From NCBI GenBank assembly GCA_017511465.1, contig JAFWJU010000111.1, positions 1-34,864 on the forward strand: a DNA stretch of 34,864 bases. Reading direction: 5' to 3'. Each line of letters starts with the position of its first letter. Position 1 is the first letter of the stretch. A model generated the notes under the pieces. It ran no database searches. It was not told the DNA's origin and worked only from the letters and a program-made list of their open reading frames with translations. Of this stretch, positions 15,773-23,735 are shown piece after piece. Source of the DNA: Eggerthellaceae bacterium (lineage in GTDB: Bacteria > Actinomycetota > Coriobacteriia > Coriobacteriales > Eggerthellaceae). A program made the translations under genes and the position numbers.

Positions 15773-16945
15773 CTATCGACACGAATAACCAAAAAGGGAC
15801 TGTCCCTCTTTGGTTATTGATTCGACGATGCGGGAGGCGCCGCCCAATGAGGCGAGGGTGCCGCGAAGCGATTGCGCGTTCTCGCCGAACGAGGGCTCGT
15901 CGGAGACGCGCTTGCAAGCACCCGCGAGGGCCTGCGCGTTGAAGCCGTCAAGCGAAAGCCCCGCGCCCGCGCGCTCGACGCTCGTGGCGTTGTAGATGCG
16001 CTCGAAGACCTTCCCCGGCACGATGACCTGCGGTACGGCATAAGCCAGCGCGTCCATCGTGGAATTCTGCCCGCCATGATGGACAAAGCAGCGGGCATGC
16101 GGCAGCAACTCCGAGAAGTCGAACCGCGGGGCGAAACGCACGTTCCCTTCTTGACGCTGGCCTTTGCAACCTGCGACGTACACGTTTCTGTTGTGGCCCC
16201 CAAACGCTTCGATCACCGCTTTCTCGATCTTCGCCTGGGGAACCGACCCGCTTCCCAAGTACACCACGATGCAATCGCGCTCGCCTTCGGCAACGTCCGC
16301 CGATTCGCGCAGGAAGCCGACGAATTCGACTCCCCCATCCTGAATCGGCTCGAGTTCGGGACAACTTGGCACGAAACGCCTTTCGAGCCAGTCAAACAGC
16401 TCGAGCGACGACTCCACGCTGGGCAAGCCTAACTCGCTGGCAAGTTTGCGCACGCCCTCCGCCTTGGCGGGCTCACTCGCGTAAGAAGTCTGCGTCGTAT
16501 ACGAAAACGACCCGAACACGGGCGCGCCGCACGCCTTCGCGGCGATGATGGCAGGAAGGCTGTACTCGGAATAGACCGCATCGATGCCGCGCCCAGCGAT
16601 GGCGTCGCAGATGGCAGCCACGCTTTCGCGCTCGTATTCGTAGGCAAGGGCGCCTGTCAGCCAAAGGACCTCCTCGAAGCTGCGCACGGGCTTGCGCCCC
16701 GATATGCCGAGCTTCTCGGCCATGGGGAACGTGCGGGACGCGACGCGCATGGGAAGCCCCAAAGGCGACGGCACTGGCAACTGAAGGATATCGGGCACGC
16801 AGGGGTTCGCGCAGTTGCCGTCATCCGACACGCCCAGCACGACATGGTGCCCCGCCTGCTCGAACGCATCGGCGATTGCCTGCGCGCGAGACCATGGCCC
16901 ACCCATGCGGGACAACGCGAACATGGGAACTATGAGAACGTTCAA
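15773..16945 (-). CDS. GT1-family (UGT/MGT-like) glycosyltransferase
   Basis: This 390-residue GT-B glycosyltransferase is of family 1, transferring a sugar from a nucleotide sugar to a small or lipid acceptor. The N-terminal acceptor domain starts VLIVPMFALSRMGG. The C-terminal donor domain has VYLGSGSVP, then the signature HHGGQNSTMDALAYAVPQVI near residue 295, with the His and Gly residues that contact the diphosphate. The start codon is TTG at 16945, supported by AGGAGGT four to five bases upstream and by the N-terminal strand. It begins 17 bases after the stop of the giant YhgE/Pip gene, so the two are probably one operon. The final ~14 residues are encoded by a palindromic repeat and are probably not conserved. 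Donor and acceptor are unknown. Confidence 0.87.
   Translation of the reverse strand: MNVLIVPMFALSRMGGPWSRAQAIADAFEQAGHHVVLGVSDDGNCANPCVPDILQLPVPSPLGLPMRVASRTFPMAEKLGISGRKPVRSFEEVLWLTGALAYEYERESVAAICDAIAGRGIDAVYSEYSLPAIIAAKACGAPVFGSFSYTTQTSYASEPAKAEGVRKLASELGLPSVESSLELFDWLERRFVPSCPELEPIQDGGVEFVGFLRESADVAEGERDCIVVYLGSGSVPQAKIEKAVIEAFGGHNRNVYVAGCKGQRQEGNVRFAPRFDFSELLPHARCFVHHGGQNSTMDALAYAVPQVIVPGKVFERIYNATSVERAGAGLSLDGFNAQALAGACKRVSDEPSFGENAQSLRGTLASLGGASRIVESITKEGQSLFGYSCR
15784..15818. repeat. palindromic repeat forming the 3' end of the glycosyltransferase gene
   Basis: AATAACCAAA and TTTGGTTATT are perfect outer arms. Inside them AGGGA and TCCCT pair around CTG, giving a nearly complete 35-base palindrome. 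It encodes the last residues of the glycosyltransferase (ITKEGQSLFGYS) and lies within 45 bases of its stop. It shares AAAGGGACTGT with the repeat at 14664-14731. It may double as a terminator. Confidence 0.65.
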
Positions 16946-16962
16946 TGAAACCTCCTGCGCCC

Positions 16963-19900
16963 TTACATGTACCCGGTCTTGCGCAGCTGACCTTCGAACC
17001 AGTCGTCGAACTTGCGCAACGGTTTGCGGAGGGCGATGCCAACAACCAACACGCCAGCGGCCATTGCCACGAGAAACGCGATGTTACCGCCCACCGCCGG
17101 CCAGTAGATGCCGGCAACGCATTCCTTCAACAGGTTCATGCCATGGTAGAACGGGAAGAACGGCACGAGGTTGGACAACATCGGGTCGAGCATCTCGACG
17201 GGGAACGTGCCCCCTGATGCTGCAACCTGCATGATGAGCAGGATAACGCACAGCGCCTTGCCGAAGTCCCCGAACAACTCGGAAAGCGTGTAGACAAACA
17301 GGCAGAACACCTGCCCGATGAATACGCCGAACACGACGAACGCAAGCGGATTGACGCACTGGATATGCAAGAGGCACAAATCGCCGAGCAGAACCAGCAG
17401 GCTCTGCAGCAATTCGATGAGTGCGAAGATGCCGTAACGACCCGCGTACTCGTGGAACGCGCGGACCTTCGCGTAGCGGCGGCGTATCCTTTCCATCCGC
17501 TCCTCGGCAACATGCAACTGCAGCGTCGCCACCAACACGAGCGCACCGACCCACAGCGACAGCACCGTGTAGAACGGCGCCATGGCCGAGCCGAAGTTCT
17601 CGACTGCGTACAGAGGCTCGCGGCTTTCCACGAGCGGTGCCGCCATTCGTTCGGCAATCTTGGTCGTGTCGGCACCGAGAACGACGTCCTCGATTTGCTT
17701 AACATCGCCCGATGCGAGGGCGTCGGTGAGCCTCTTCTTGGTATCGGCCATCTTCTGAGCCGACCTGTCAAGCCGTTCGGACGTCTCGGTCAGCCCTTCC
17801 GAAAGCTCGTTGAGCTGCTGCTCGAGGCTATCCGAATTACCCGACAAACCTCCGATGGCTGCTTCGATATCGTCCATAATTGCGTGAACCGCAGCTGAAG
17901 TCGACTTCATCGCCGCCCTGATGTCGTCCGATATGGCTTTGATGTTGTTCTGGTAATACGAACGCGTTTCGGCAATGGAAGCGTCGGCGTCGGCGACAAG
18001 TTCCTTCAACTCGGCGCGTGTAGCCTCGATGTCGCTTCCCAGGCTATCGGAATGGTTGGCGGCATTGGTCACGGCATCCGCCAAGGTGGCCGTCGAGTTG
18101 GTGATGCCCCTGAGACGCGCAGCTTCTTCGAGCATCTCCTGCTTCTTGACTGGATCGGGCTCGAGCTCTGCCGCTTCTTCGGCAGCCGTCGCAACGACGT
18201 CCATGCCCTCAGCCGCCTCGGTTAACATGGCGGCCGACTCATGCAATGCAGCCGGGGCGTCGGCTGTGTTCGTCTCGAGGTCCACGAGCGTCGCGTCGAT
18301 ATCCGCTGCTATACGGTCGAGGTTGCCCGAGCTGCCCGCAAGGGCCTGCTCGATGATGGTTGCTGCTGTGTCGAACGCCTGCGCAGCATTGTCGGCACCG
18401 CCTTCTGCCGTATCAAGCGCATTCTTGGCAATCGAGCTGGACGCGCTGATGCCCTGCATGGCAACTCCCGCAGTCGAAACCACGTTCGATGCCGTCGACG
18501 ACAGGCTGGCCAATGTCCTCATCGCGCTTGCACCATCGCGGATGTCACGTATGACGTTGTCCAGGTGCGCGTTCACCTTCGTGGCATAACTGCTCAAGTT
18601 GGGGCTGGTCAAGTAATCCGCCAAATCCGATGCGATATACAACCCGATTTCGTCGACACGCTCGGTAAACGAGGTGCGGATGCCCTCCTGAATGGAGTTG
18701 GCGCCCTTTTGCGTGATGATGGGCGCGATGGGGTTTTCCTTTTCGTTGGTGTAATAGACGATATCGGGATATTCCGCGTCTTCGATGAGGTACGTCATCA
18801 TGTTGCGACTGAAATCATCGGGAATGACGATGGCCGCATAGTAGGTCTCGTCATACACGCCCTGAACGGCTTCGTCTTCGCTGACGAACACCCAATCGAA
18901 ACCGGCCTCGCTTCGCAGCTGTGCGACGATCGTGTCGCCTATGTCGATCCGCATCGGCATGAGGTCGCCCTTGTACCCCACATCGTTGTTAGCCACGGCA
19001 ACTTTGAGGTTACCCGTGTTGCTATACGGATTCCAGCAACCGAGGATGTTGAACCACGCGTACAGCGAAGGCGTGATTACGAGGAGCGCAATGACAACGA
19101 CGCCGATGACGCTTTGAAAACCAAGCCGCATGTCAGTGAAGAAGATGTCGCGCGCTACGCCCGAAGGCAACTTCATGGTCAGCGGAAGCTCTTCTTCAAG
19201 CGCCAGACGCACGTCGTCGGCCTTGTCTGCGAACGTTGTGTACGGGACGTTGCCGACCGTGTGCGCGGGTTCCATGGCGTCAAGCCCGAGCATCTCGGTT
19301 TCGGCCGCGATGGTGCGGTGCGCGTATTCCAGCAAGATGAGGCCCGCTTGAATGGCCAAGAGCGCAATGAGGACGAATGCGAAGGCTTCGAGTTTCGCAT
19401 CGGTGCCGATGCCCAAGAACACATTAAGCGGCAACATGATGACGAGGAAGACGAAGGGAATCACCAACAACGCGATGCTTCCGACACGGCGCACAACTGG
19501 ATAGCGCCTGCGGAATGCCCGCGCTCGCTGCTCGATGTCATCGCGATAGGAGTTGTTGCCCGCCAACGCGCGCACCACGCCGACGAAGCGCGCATGCTGC
19601 CCGCCCGTTCCATGCTGCTCGCTTTCGAAGAAGCCGGCCTTGTTGAGCTCTTCGTCGAACAGCTGCGTCACATTGAGGGAGCGCGGGCGGATAACCAGGC
19701 CGATGATGAGTGCCACCACCACGAGCACGAACAACACGAGCAGATCGACGAAGTAATCGGCTCCGTACATGCCGCACAGCGCCTCGCGCATGGCATCGAT
19801 GCCGTACGTGAACGGCAACATCGGGTGGATGGCTTGGTAAAAGTCCGGCATCATCTCGATGGGGTACATGCCGCTGGAACCGGGTACTTGCATGATGAGC

Positions 19901-21714
19901 AGAACGATGCACAGCGTCTTGCCGATATTGCGGAACGTGATGACGAGCGCATAGAGCAGGTTCATGAAGACGAACGAGCACACGGCCCCCGCGGCCAAAA
20001 ACGCCACCGGGTTAGCGCAATCGATGCCGAGCAGGATATCGGCACCGCAAATGACCTGGGATTGAATAAGAGCCAAAAGCATGAGCAATGCCAAGCGCCC
20101 GAAGTAACGTTGGGCGGTCGTGGCCTCTTCGAAACCCTCGCTGTCGACCTCGAGCTTGATAACCGACAGCAGGATGAAGCACCCGATCCACAGGGCCAAG
20201 CAGGTGTAGAACGGCGCAACCGCCGTGCCGTAATTGGATATCGGAAAGATCTTCTCGGTGACCAGGTTGGCCGGCGTCGACATGAACGTGCCCACGTTGT
20301 CGGGGTCGATGTTGAGCAGTGTGCTTATCTTGTCCAGTTCCAAAGCGTTACTCAGGGCACCCAAATCGGAAACGGTTACCCCCAGGTCGTTGTCCACGTT
20401 GGCCAGCAGCGTCTTGGCCTGCGCGATGGCGTCATCCGCCTCGACGAGTGCCGAATCGGTGTTGCCCAACACACCTTGTAGTTCGGCGATCTGGGGCTCG
20501 AATTGCGCGATGGCGCTCGAAAGCCCCGAAAGAGCCTTGACAAGCTCGTAAGTGCCGGCCGAAAGTTGTGGCAGCGCCTCCTGGGAGAACTCCTTGCTCG
20601 CAGTGTTTGTCGCGTCGATAACCTCCTGCACATTGGAGTTCATGTCCTGGACGGTCTGATTGGCATCCGCAACCGAGTTGTCAAGCTGGTCTGAAACAGC
20701 TTCCAGTTTGTCAAGCACTTGGATGAGCAGATCCTTGATGGGCTCGATTCCGCCGTGTGTCTCGACAATCGCCTTGATATACTCGATGACCCCGTCGATA
20801 CCGGCGTTCGCCTCGGACACGTCGGCGGTCGCGTTGCCCACATCGGTGCTCGCCCGTAATGACAGGTTTGCCAACGCCAGGTTCGCCTGCGCGAGCGTTT
20901 GCGAGAACGTTGAATCGAACTTGATGGTTTCGAGCCGCAGCGCATCAAGATCGCTGCTGCTCTCGTCGAGCGAGGCGCGGATGCCAGGAAGCTGTTCAGC
21001 GGTTTCGATAAGAGCCTGCTGTATGGACGCAACTGAATCCCGCCAATTGACGATGGATACCGAGGCGCTATCGAGCTGGGCAATCGTCTTTTTCAAGTCG
21101 GAGCGGATGCCGTTGATTTCCTTCACCGCAGAATCGCGCGCTTGGTCAGTGCTTGCCTCGGCTTTGTCGACGCCCTTCTGCATTTCCCTGATGAGCGTCT
21201 CGTTGACCGTCGACGAGAATTCCTGGTTGATTTGCACGATCAGAGTGTTCGCAGCCGAGTCGGTCACCTTGGTGGCAACCGCATTCTTCTTCTCGTTCGG
21301 GTAGTAATACAGCGTGGGCACTTCGTCGGAGCCGTTGAAGATGCCGACGACGCTTTCGCTTAAGTCCTCGGGAAACACGAACGTGGCATAGCATTCAAGC
21401 GTACGCGTGGCCTCGAGTGCATCTTCTTTGTTGTCGTAGAAACGCCAGTCGATGGTATCGTTGTCGGCCAACTTGTCCACGACCTGCTTGCCGAGATTGA
21501 TATCCCCCGTCATATCGCTCGTCGCGCCCTTGTCCTCGTTGACGATGGCGATGGGCATGCGCTCGGTATTGGAATACGGATCCCAGTTGGCGACGATGCA
21601 ATACCATGCGTACAAACCCGGCAAAACGACCAATGCGAGCACAACAAACAGAGCGACGGGATTGCGTCCCAGCGCTTTTAGGTCACGACGGAATATGCGC
21701 CCTATTGTTTTCAT
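16963..21714 (-). CDS. double-length YhgE/Pip-domain membrane protein
   Basis: This 1583-residue membrane protein is made of two YhgE/Pip modules fused head to tail. Module 1 starts with a membrane helix and WDPYSNTERMPIAIVNEDKG near residue 48, continues into a long coiled-coil-rich extracellular region (about 150-480), and ends with several membrane helices (about 490-810). Module 2 repeats the plan: LYAWFNILGCWNPYSNTGNL near residue 890, a VAVANNDVG strand, another helical extracellular region (about 1020-1350) and a C-terminal membrane bundle. Both membrane bundles contain the closely similar string LCIVLLIMQVPGSSG or LCVILLIMQVAASGG. Single-module relatives (phage infection protein, YhgE, ABC-2-like) are usually 700-1000 residues. 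The start lacks a Shine-Dalgarno; TATAAT at 21731-21726 lies 11 bases upstream. Function is unknown; a role in envelope export is the usual guess. Confidence 0.88.
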   Translation of the reverse strand: MKTIGRIFRRDLKALGRNPVALFVVLALVVLPGLYAWYCIVANWDPYSNTERMPIAIVNEDKGATSDMTGDINLGKQVVDKLADNDTIDWRFYDNKEDALEATRTLECYATFVFPEDLSESVVGIFNGSDEVPTLYYYPNEKKNAVATKVTDSAANTLIVQINQEFSSTVNETLIREMQKGVDKAEASTDQARDSAVKEINGIRSDLKKTIAQLDSASVSIVNWRDSVASIQQALIETAEQLPGIRASLDESSSDLDALRLETIKFDSTFSQTLAQANLALANLSLRASTDVGNATADVSEANAGIDGVIEYIKAIVETHGGIEPIKDLLIQVLDKLEAVSDQLDNSVADANQTVQDMNSNVQEVIDATNTASKEFSQEALPQLSAGTYELVKALSGLSSAIAQFEPQIAELQGVLGNTDSALVEADDAIAQAKTLLANVDNDLGVTVSDLGALSNALELDKISTLLNIDPDNVGTFMSTPANLVTEKIFPISNYGTAVAPFYTCLALWIGCFILLSVIKLEVDSEGFEEATTAQRYFGRLALLMLLALIQSQVICGADILLGIDCANPVAFLAAGAVCSFVFMNLLYALVITFRNIGKTLCIVLLIMQVPGSSGMYPIEMMPDFYQAIHPMLPFTYGIDAMREALCGMYGADYFVDLLVLFVLVVVALIIGLVIRPRSLNVTQLFDEELNKAGFFESEQHGTGGQHARFVGVVRALAGNNSYRDDIEQRARAFRRRYPVVRRVGSIALLVIPFVFLVIMLPLNVFLGIGTDAKLEAFAFVLIALLAIQAGLILLEYAHRTIAAETEMLGLDAMEPAHTVGNVPYTTFADKADDVRLALEEELPLTMKLPSGVARDIFFTDMRLGFQSVIGVVVIALLVITPSLYAWFNILGCWNPYSNTGNLKVAVANNDVGYKGDLMPMRIDIGDTIVAQLRSEAGFDWVFVSEDEAVQGVYDETYYAAIVIPDDFSRNMMTYLIEDAEYPDIVYYTNEKENPIAPIITQKGANSIQEGIRTSFTERVDEIGLYIASDLADYLTSPNLSSYATKVNAHLDNVIRDIRDGASAMRTLASLSSTASNVVSTAGVAMQGISASSSIAKNALDTAEGGADNAAQAFDTAATIIEQALAGSSGNLDRIAADIDATLVDLETNTADAPAALHESAAMLTEAAEGMDVVATAAEEAAELEPDPVKKQEMLEEAARLRGITNSTATLADAVTNAANHSDSLGSDIEATRAELKELVADADASIAETRSYYQNNIKAISDDIRAAMKSTSAAVHAIMDDIEAAIGGLSGNSDSLEQQLNELSEGLTETSERLDRSAQKMADTKKRLTDALASGDVKQIEDVVLGADTTKIAERMAAPLVESREPLYAVENFGSAMAPFYTVLSLWVGALVLVATLQLHVAEERMERIRRRYAKVRAFHEYAGRYGIFALIELLQSLLVLLGDLCLLHIQCVNPLAFVVFGVFIGQVFCLFVYTLSELFGDFGKALCVILLIMQVAASGGTFPVEMLDPMLSNLVPFFPFYHGMNLLKECVAGIYWPAVGGNIAFLVAMAAGVLVVGIALRKPLRKFDDWFEGQLRKTGYM

Positions 21715-21725
21715 GCTTTGTTGGC

Positions 21726-21731
21726 ATTATA
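21726..21731 (-). promoter_or_regulatory. -10 box close to the YhgE/Pip start codon
   Basis: TATAAT on the minus strand ends 11 bases before ATG 21714, so the leader would be only about 4 bases. No ribosome binding site is visible and no convincing -35. Confidence 0.5.
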
Positions 21732-21829
21732 CGGGCAATAACGGCAGTTCATGCCAATTGGCCGGGAACGGAACGAGGAAAGGAGCCCTGAATATCAACC
21801 GCTCTCGATATTACGCAAGTGGCAGCTAA

Positions 21830-21856
21830 GAGGGCCTCCCCAACGGGGAAGCCCTC
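21830..21856 (-). terminator. stem-loop downstream of the PASTA lipoprotein gene
   Basis: GAGGGC and GCCCTC, then TCCCC and GGGGA, pair around AAC with one internal mismatch. It lies about 36 bases after the lipoprotein stop. No T-run follows. Its stem sequence is closely related to that of the hairpin at 23204-23236. Confidence 0.5.
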
Positions 21857-21891
21857 GTCTAGGAAGACTGTAATGCGCTCGAAATGGTTAC

Positions 21892-23079
21892 CTAGGAGTT
21901 GTCATCGTCGCTATCGTCGTCAACCGGGTTGAAGTAGCCGGTGACAACGGACTCGGGCTCGACGATGGCGCCCGCAGCCGGCTTCTGACCAGTGAGAGGC
22001 TGGTCGCCCTGAGAAGAATCGTAAATGAGGTCCAGCAGGTGGTCTTGGCAAATCCTAAGCGCTTGGTCACCCGTCTTGCCCACGATGTCGGGCACCTTGA
22101 CGGCCGTGATCACCGACTGCAGCTGAATCGTGACTTCCGATCCGGCCTCGAGCTCGGTCTCGGGCTCGGGATCCATCGCGATGACCGTACCGTCCTCGTC
22201 GCCCGTATAGCGGCACACGAACCCGGATGCCTCGAGCGTGGCTTTGGCATCTTCCAGGTGGTAGGTATACACATCGGGCACGGTAACCGGTCCCAAGGGC
22301 TTCGGGCCAAGCGAAACCGAAAGCGTTATGACGGTGCCTTTGGTGACCGATTCGCCAAAGTCAACGGACTGGTCCATGACCAGGCCCTCATCGAAATCGT
22401 CGCTGTAGGCGGTCGTTTTGTCGTATCCAAGGCCGAGGTTCTGCAGCGCGTCAATCGCACCTTCGTACGGCTCACCAACCAGGTTGGGCACTTCCACCTC
22501 GTCACTGCCAAGGGCGGTGGCGATGGCAATTTGCGTACCCTCATCAACAACGGTGCCGGCTTCGATGGATTGCTGGCAAACCAAACCGGGCTGCACATCG
22601 GGTGTGACCACCGGCTCGTCCTGAACGGCAATGAGCCCGGCATCCGAAATCGCATCCTCGGCTTCGGTCTGAGTCATTCCAATTAGATTGGGAACGGTCA
22701 CCTGCTCGGGTGCCTCTTTGCCTTTCGATACGACGAACGCGACCTTCGACCCCTTGTCAACCTTGGTGAGAGCCTTAGGGTCCTGCGAAATGATCAAGCC
22801 CGCGGAAACGGTGTCGCTATACTCTTCGGAAACATCCCCTTCCTCCAAGCCGGCTTCGGTAAGCAGCCTTTCGGCATCTTTGACCTCGAGCGATACGAGG
22901 TTGGGAACCTCTACCTGCCCTGATGAGCTCGACGAGCTTCCGGAACCCGAAATGTCAGATGCCGACATGCTCCCCGAAGCCGAGCTGGACGACTGCGCTG
23001 AACAGCTGCAGCCTGCGATGACTGACATGGTTAACGCGGCTAGCAACACGACAGCTGCTGCCAATAGCTTTTTCTTCAT
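21892..23079 (-). CDS. lipoprotein with five PASTA repeats
   Basis: This 395-residue exported lipoprotein starts MKKKLLAAAVVLLAALTMSV and has the lipobox VIAGC, so Cys24 is the expected lipidated residue. A Ser-rich linker (about 27-55) leads to five PASTA-type repeats, each opening with VxVPxx: VEVPNLVSL, VTVPNLIGM, VEVPNLVGE, VTVPDVYTY and VKVPDIVGK. The tail is acidic (DDDSDDDNS). PASTA repeats bind muropeptides or sense cell-wall state and are normally attached to Ser/Thr kinases or penicillin-binding proteins; here there is no catalytic domain. The ATG at 23079 is chosen over a longer reading from 23199 because it gives a perfect lipoprotein signal and has GGGAG upstream. A TGAAAC-N16-CGTAT motif lies at 23143-23117, shared with genes of the neighbouring peptide locus. 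Confidence 0.88.
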   Translation of the reverse strand: MKKKLLAAAVVLLAALTMSVIAGCSCSAQSSSSASGSMSASDISGSGSSSSSSGQVEVPNLVSLEVKDAERLLTEAGLEEGDVSEEYSDTVSAGLIISQDPKALTKVDKGSKVAFVVSKGKEAPEQVTVPNLIGMTQTEAEDAISDAGLIAVQDEPVVTPDVQPGLVCQQSIEAGTVVDEGTQIAIATALGSDEVEVPNLVGEPYEGAIDALQNLGLGYDKTTAYSDDFDEGLVMDQSVDFGESVTKGTVITLSVSLGPKPLGPVTVPDVYTYHLEDAKATLEASGFVCRYTGDEDGTVIAMDPEPETELEAGSEVTIQLQSVITAVKVPDIVGKTGDQALRICQDHLLDLIYDSSQGDQPLTGQKPAAGAIVEPESVVTGYFNPVDDDSDDDNS

Positions 23080-23116
23080 AATGCTCCCATCACTCGATTT
23101 GGACTCCTGCACAATA

Positions 23117-23143
23117 ATACGAAGCAAGACGGTGAACGTTTCA
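23117..23143 (-). promoter_or_regulatory. TGAAAC-N16-CGTAT promoter before the PASTA lipoprotein
   Basis: TGAAAC at 23143-23138 and CGTAT at 23121-23117 lie 38 bases or more upstream of ATG 23079. The same pair at the same spacing occurs at 23682-23656 and 25526-25500. The -35 half lies in an inverted repeat (GTGAAACGTTCAC). It could be an ECF-type promoter or a sigma70 promoter with TATTAT. Confidence 0.6.
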
Positions 23144-23203
23144 CAGGGAAAACAAGAAGCGAGAAAACAATGTGAGGGATCGTGAATACGAGCGATCATA
23201 TGG

Positions 23204-23236
23204 CGAGGGCTTTCCGCTTCAACCGGGAGGCCCTCG
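23204..23236 (-). terminator. stem-loop downstream of the 84-residue gene
   Basis: CGAGGGCTTTCC and GGGAGGCCCTCG pair over 12 positions (two wobble pairs) around a 9-base loop, about 14 bases after the stop at 23250. It likely ends the peptide locus. No clear T-run. Related in sequence to the hairpin at 21830-21856. Confidence 0.5.
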
Positions 23237-23249
23237 TTAAGTGCCGTTC

Positions 23250-23504
23250 TTATTCCTCGAACGGATTATTGAAAACGCGCTGCTCGCCTTCTGCAGCGGC
23301 GAGCATTTCTAGATCAGCGTCTTCGAGCTTGATTTTGCGCGCCTCTGTCTTGCGCGACTGTGCCGCTTCGGATGACGACGCTGACGCAAGCTCGCCTTCA
23401 TCCATCGAAAGCAAGTCTGTGAGCAATGCCTCGCGGAACGATTCCCGTGCCGGGAAATCGCACTTGATGCTGCTCTCGAATGCTTTGTCGCTCGTCACGT
23501 CCAT
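23250..23504 (-). CDS. 84-residue protein at the end of the NHLM locus, function unknown
   Basis: I do not recognise this 84-residue acidic protein. The N-terminal half reads SIKCDFPARESFREALLTDLL and is predicted helical. A Ser/Glu-rich linker follows, and then KIKLEDADLEMLAAAEGE, which resembles the end of RiPP leader peptides (acidic, Leu-rich, Ala/Gly run), with a short tail QRVFNNPFEE. It has one Cys and no signal peptide or membrane helix. It could be a second precursor-like peptide with a very short core, or a small partner of the sigma factor or maturase. TACAAT lies at 23518-23513, eight bases before the ATG, with no Shine-Dalgarno, so it appears to be transcribed separately and leaderless. 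A stem-loop follows the stop. Gene reality is supported by this signal architecture, not by homology. Confidence 0.6.
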   Translation of the reverse strand: MDVTSDKAFESSIKCDFPARESFREALLTDLLSMDEGELASASSSEAAQSRKTEARKIKLEDADLEMLAAAEGEQRVFNNPFEE

Positions 23505-23512
23505 GGTTCAAG

Positions 23513-23518
23513 ATTGTA
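23513..23518 (-). promoter_or_regulatory. -10 box of the leaderless 84-residue gene
   Basis: TACAAT on the minus strand ends eight bases before ATG 23504. No ribosome binding site fits between the two. Confidence 0.5.
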
Positions 23519-23521
23519 ACG

Positions 23522-23612
23522 CTATATCTCAGCGCGGAACCCGCAACCGCAGTCTTTGCACCTGAACGTCATTTCGTCGACGATGACCCTTGATGTAGTC
23601 TTCCAAGTTCAT
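23522..23612 (-). pseudogene. frameshifted Cys-rich mini-peptide gene
   Basis: From ATG 23612 (AAGGGA about six bases upstream) the frame reads MNLEDYIKG, resembling the start of the real precursor (MSFEDFIKD), but then runs into basic, unlikely sequence and stops at 23529. One base away in frame, the same DNA encodes EMTFRCKDCGCGFRAEI and a TAG at 23524-23522, a CxxCxC zinc-ribbon-like end comparable with the precursor core. Removing one G from the GGG run near 23587 joins the two into a 29-residue peptide. Promoter motif (23682-23656) and ribosome binding site are intact. It may be a decayed paralog, a programmed-frameshift gene or a sequencing error. Short reading frames make this call uncertain. 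Confidence 0.5.
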
Positions 23613-23655
23613 GAGCATCCCTTTTTTGAAAGCATGGTCTTCCGCTTGTTCCCTT

Positions 23656-23682
23656 ATACGAACGAATTGAAAGAACGTTTCA
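23656..23682 (-). promoter_or_regulatory. TGAAAC-N16-CGTAT promoter before the frameshifted mini-peptide
   Basis: TGAAAC at 23682-23677 and CGTAT at 23660-23656, spacing exactly 16. The flanking GTGAAACGTTC and TTCGTAT are identical to the copy before the PASTA lipoprotein. The expected transcript would begin about 35-40 bases before ATG 23612. Confidence 0.6.
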
Positions 23683-23735
23683 CCCAATCGGAAGAAAAGA
23701 GGCTCCGATGCCGAAAAGCCGGGGGCTCGGCAGGT

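Noticed and set aside
15669..15917. Longer start for the alpha/beta hydrolase
   Set aside because: It would run through the palindromic repeat and the TATAAT promoter; the ATG at 15668 has a ribosome binding site and starts the fold.
18241..20481. A 746-codon plus-strand open frame inside the YhgE/Pip gene
   Set aside because: Antisense shadow of a well-supported membrane protein gene; the His/Asp/Arg-rich translation is typical of such shadows.
15726..21731. CGTATAAT at 15726-15733 and 21726-21733 as further members of the TGAAAC-N16-CGTAT family
   Set aside because: Both lack TGAAAC at the required spacing and look like ordinary TATAAT -10 boxes.
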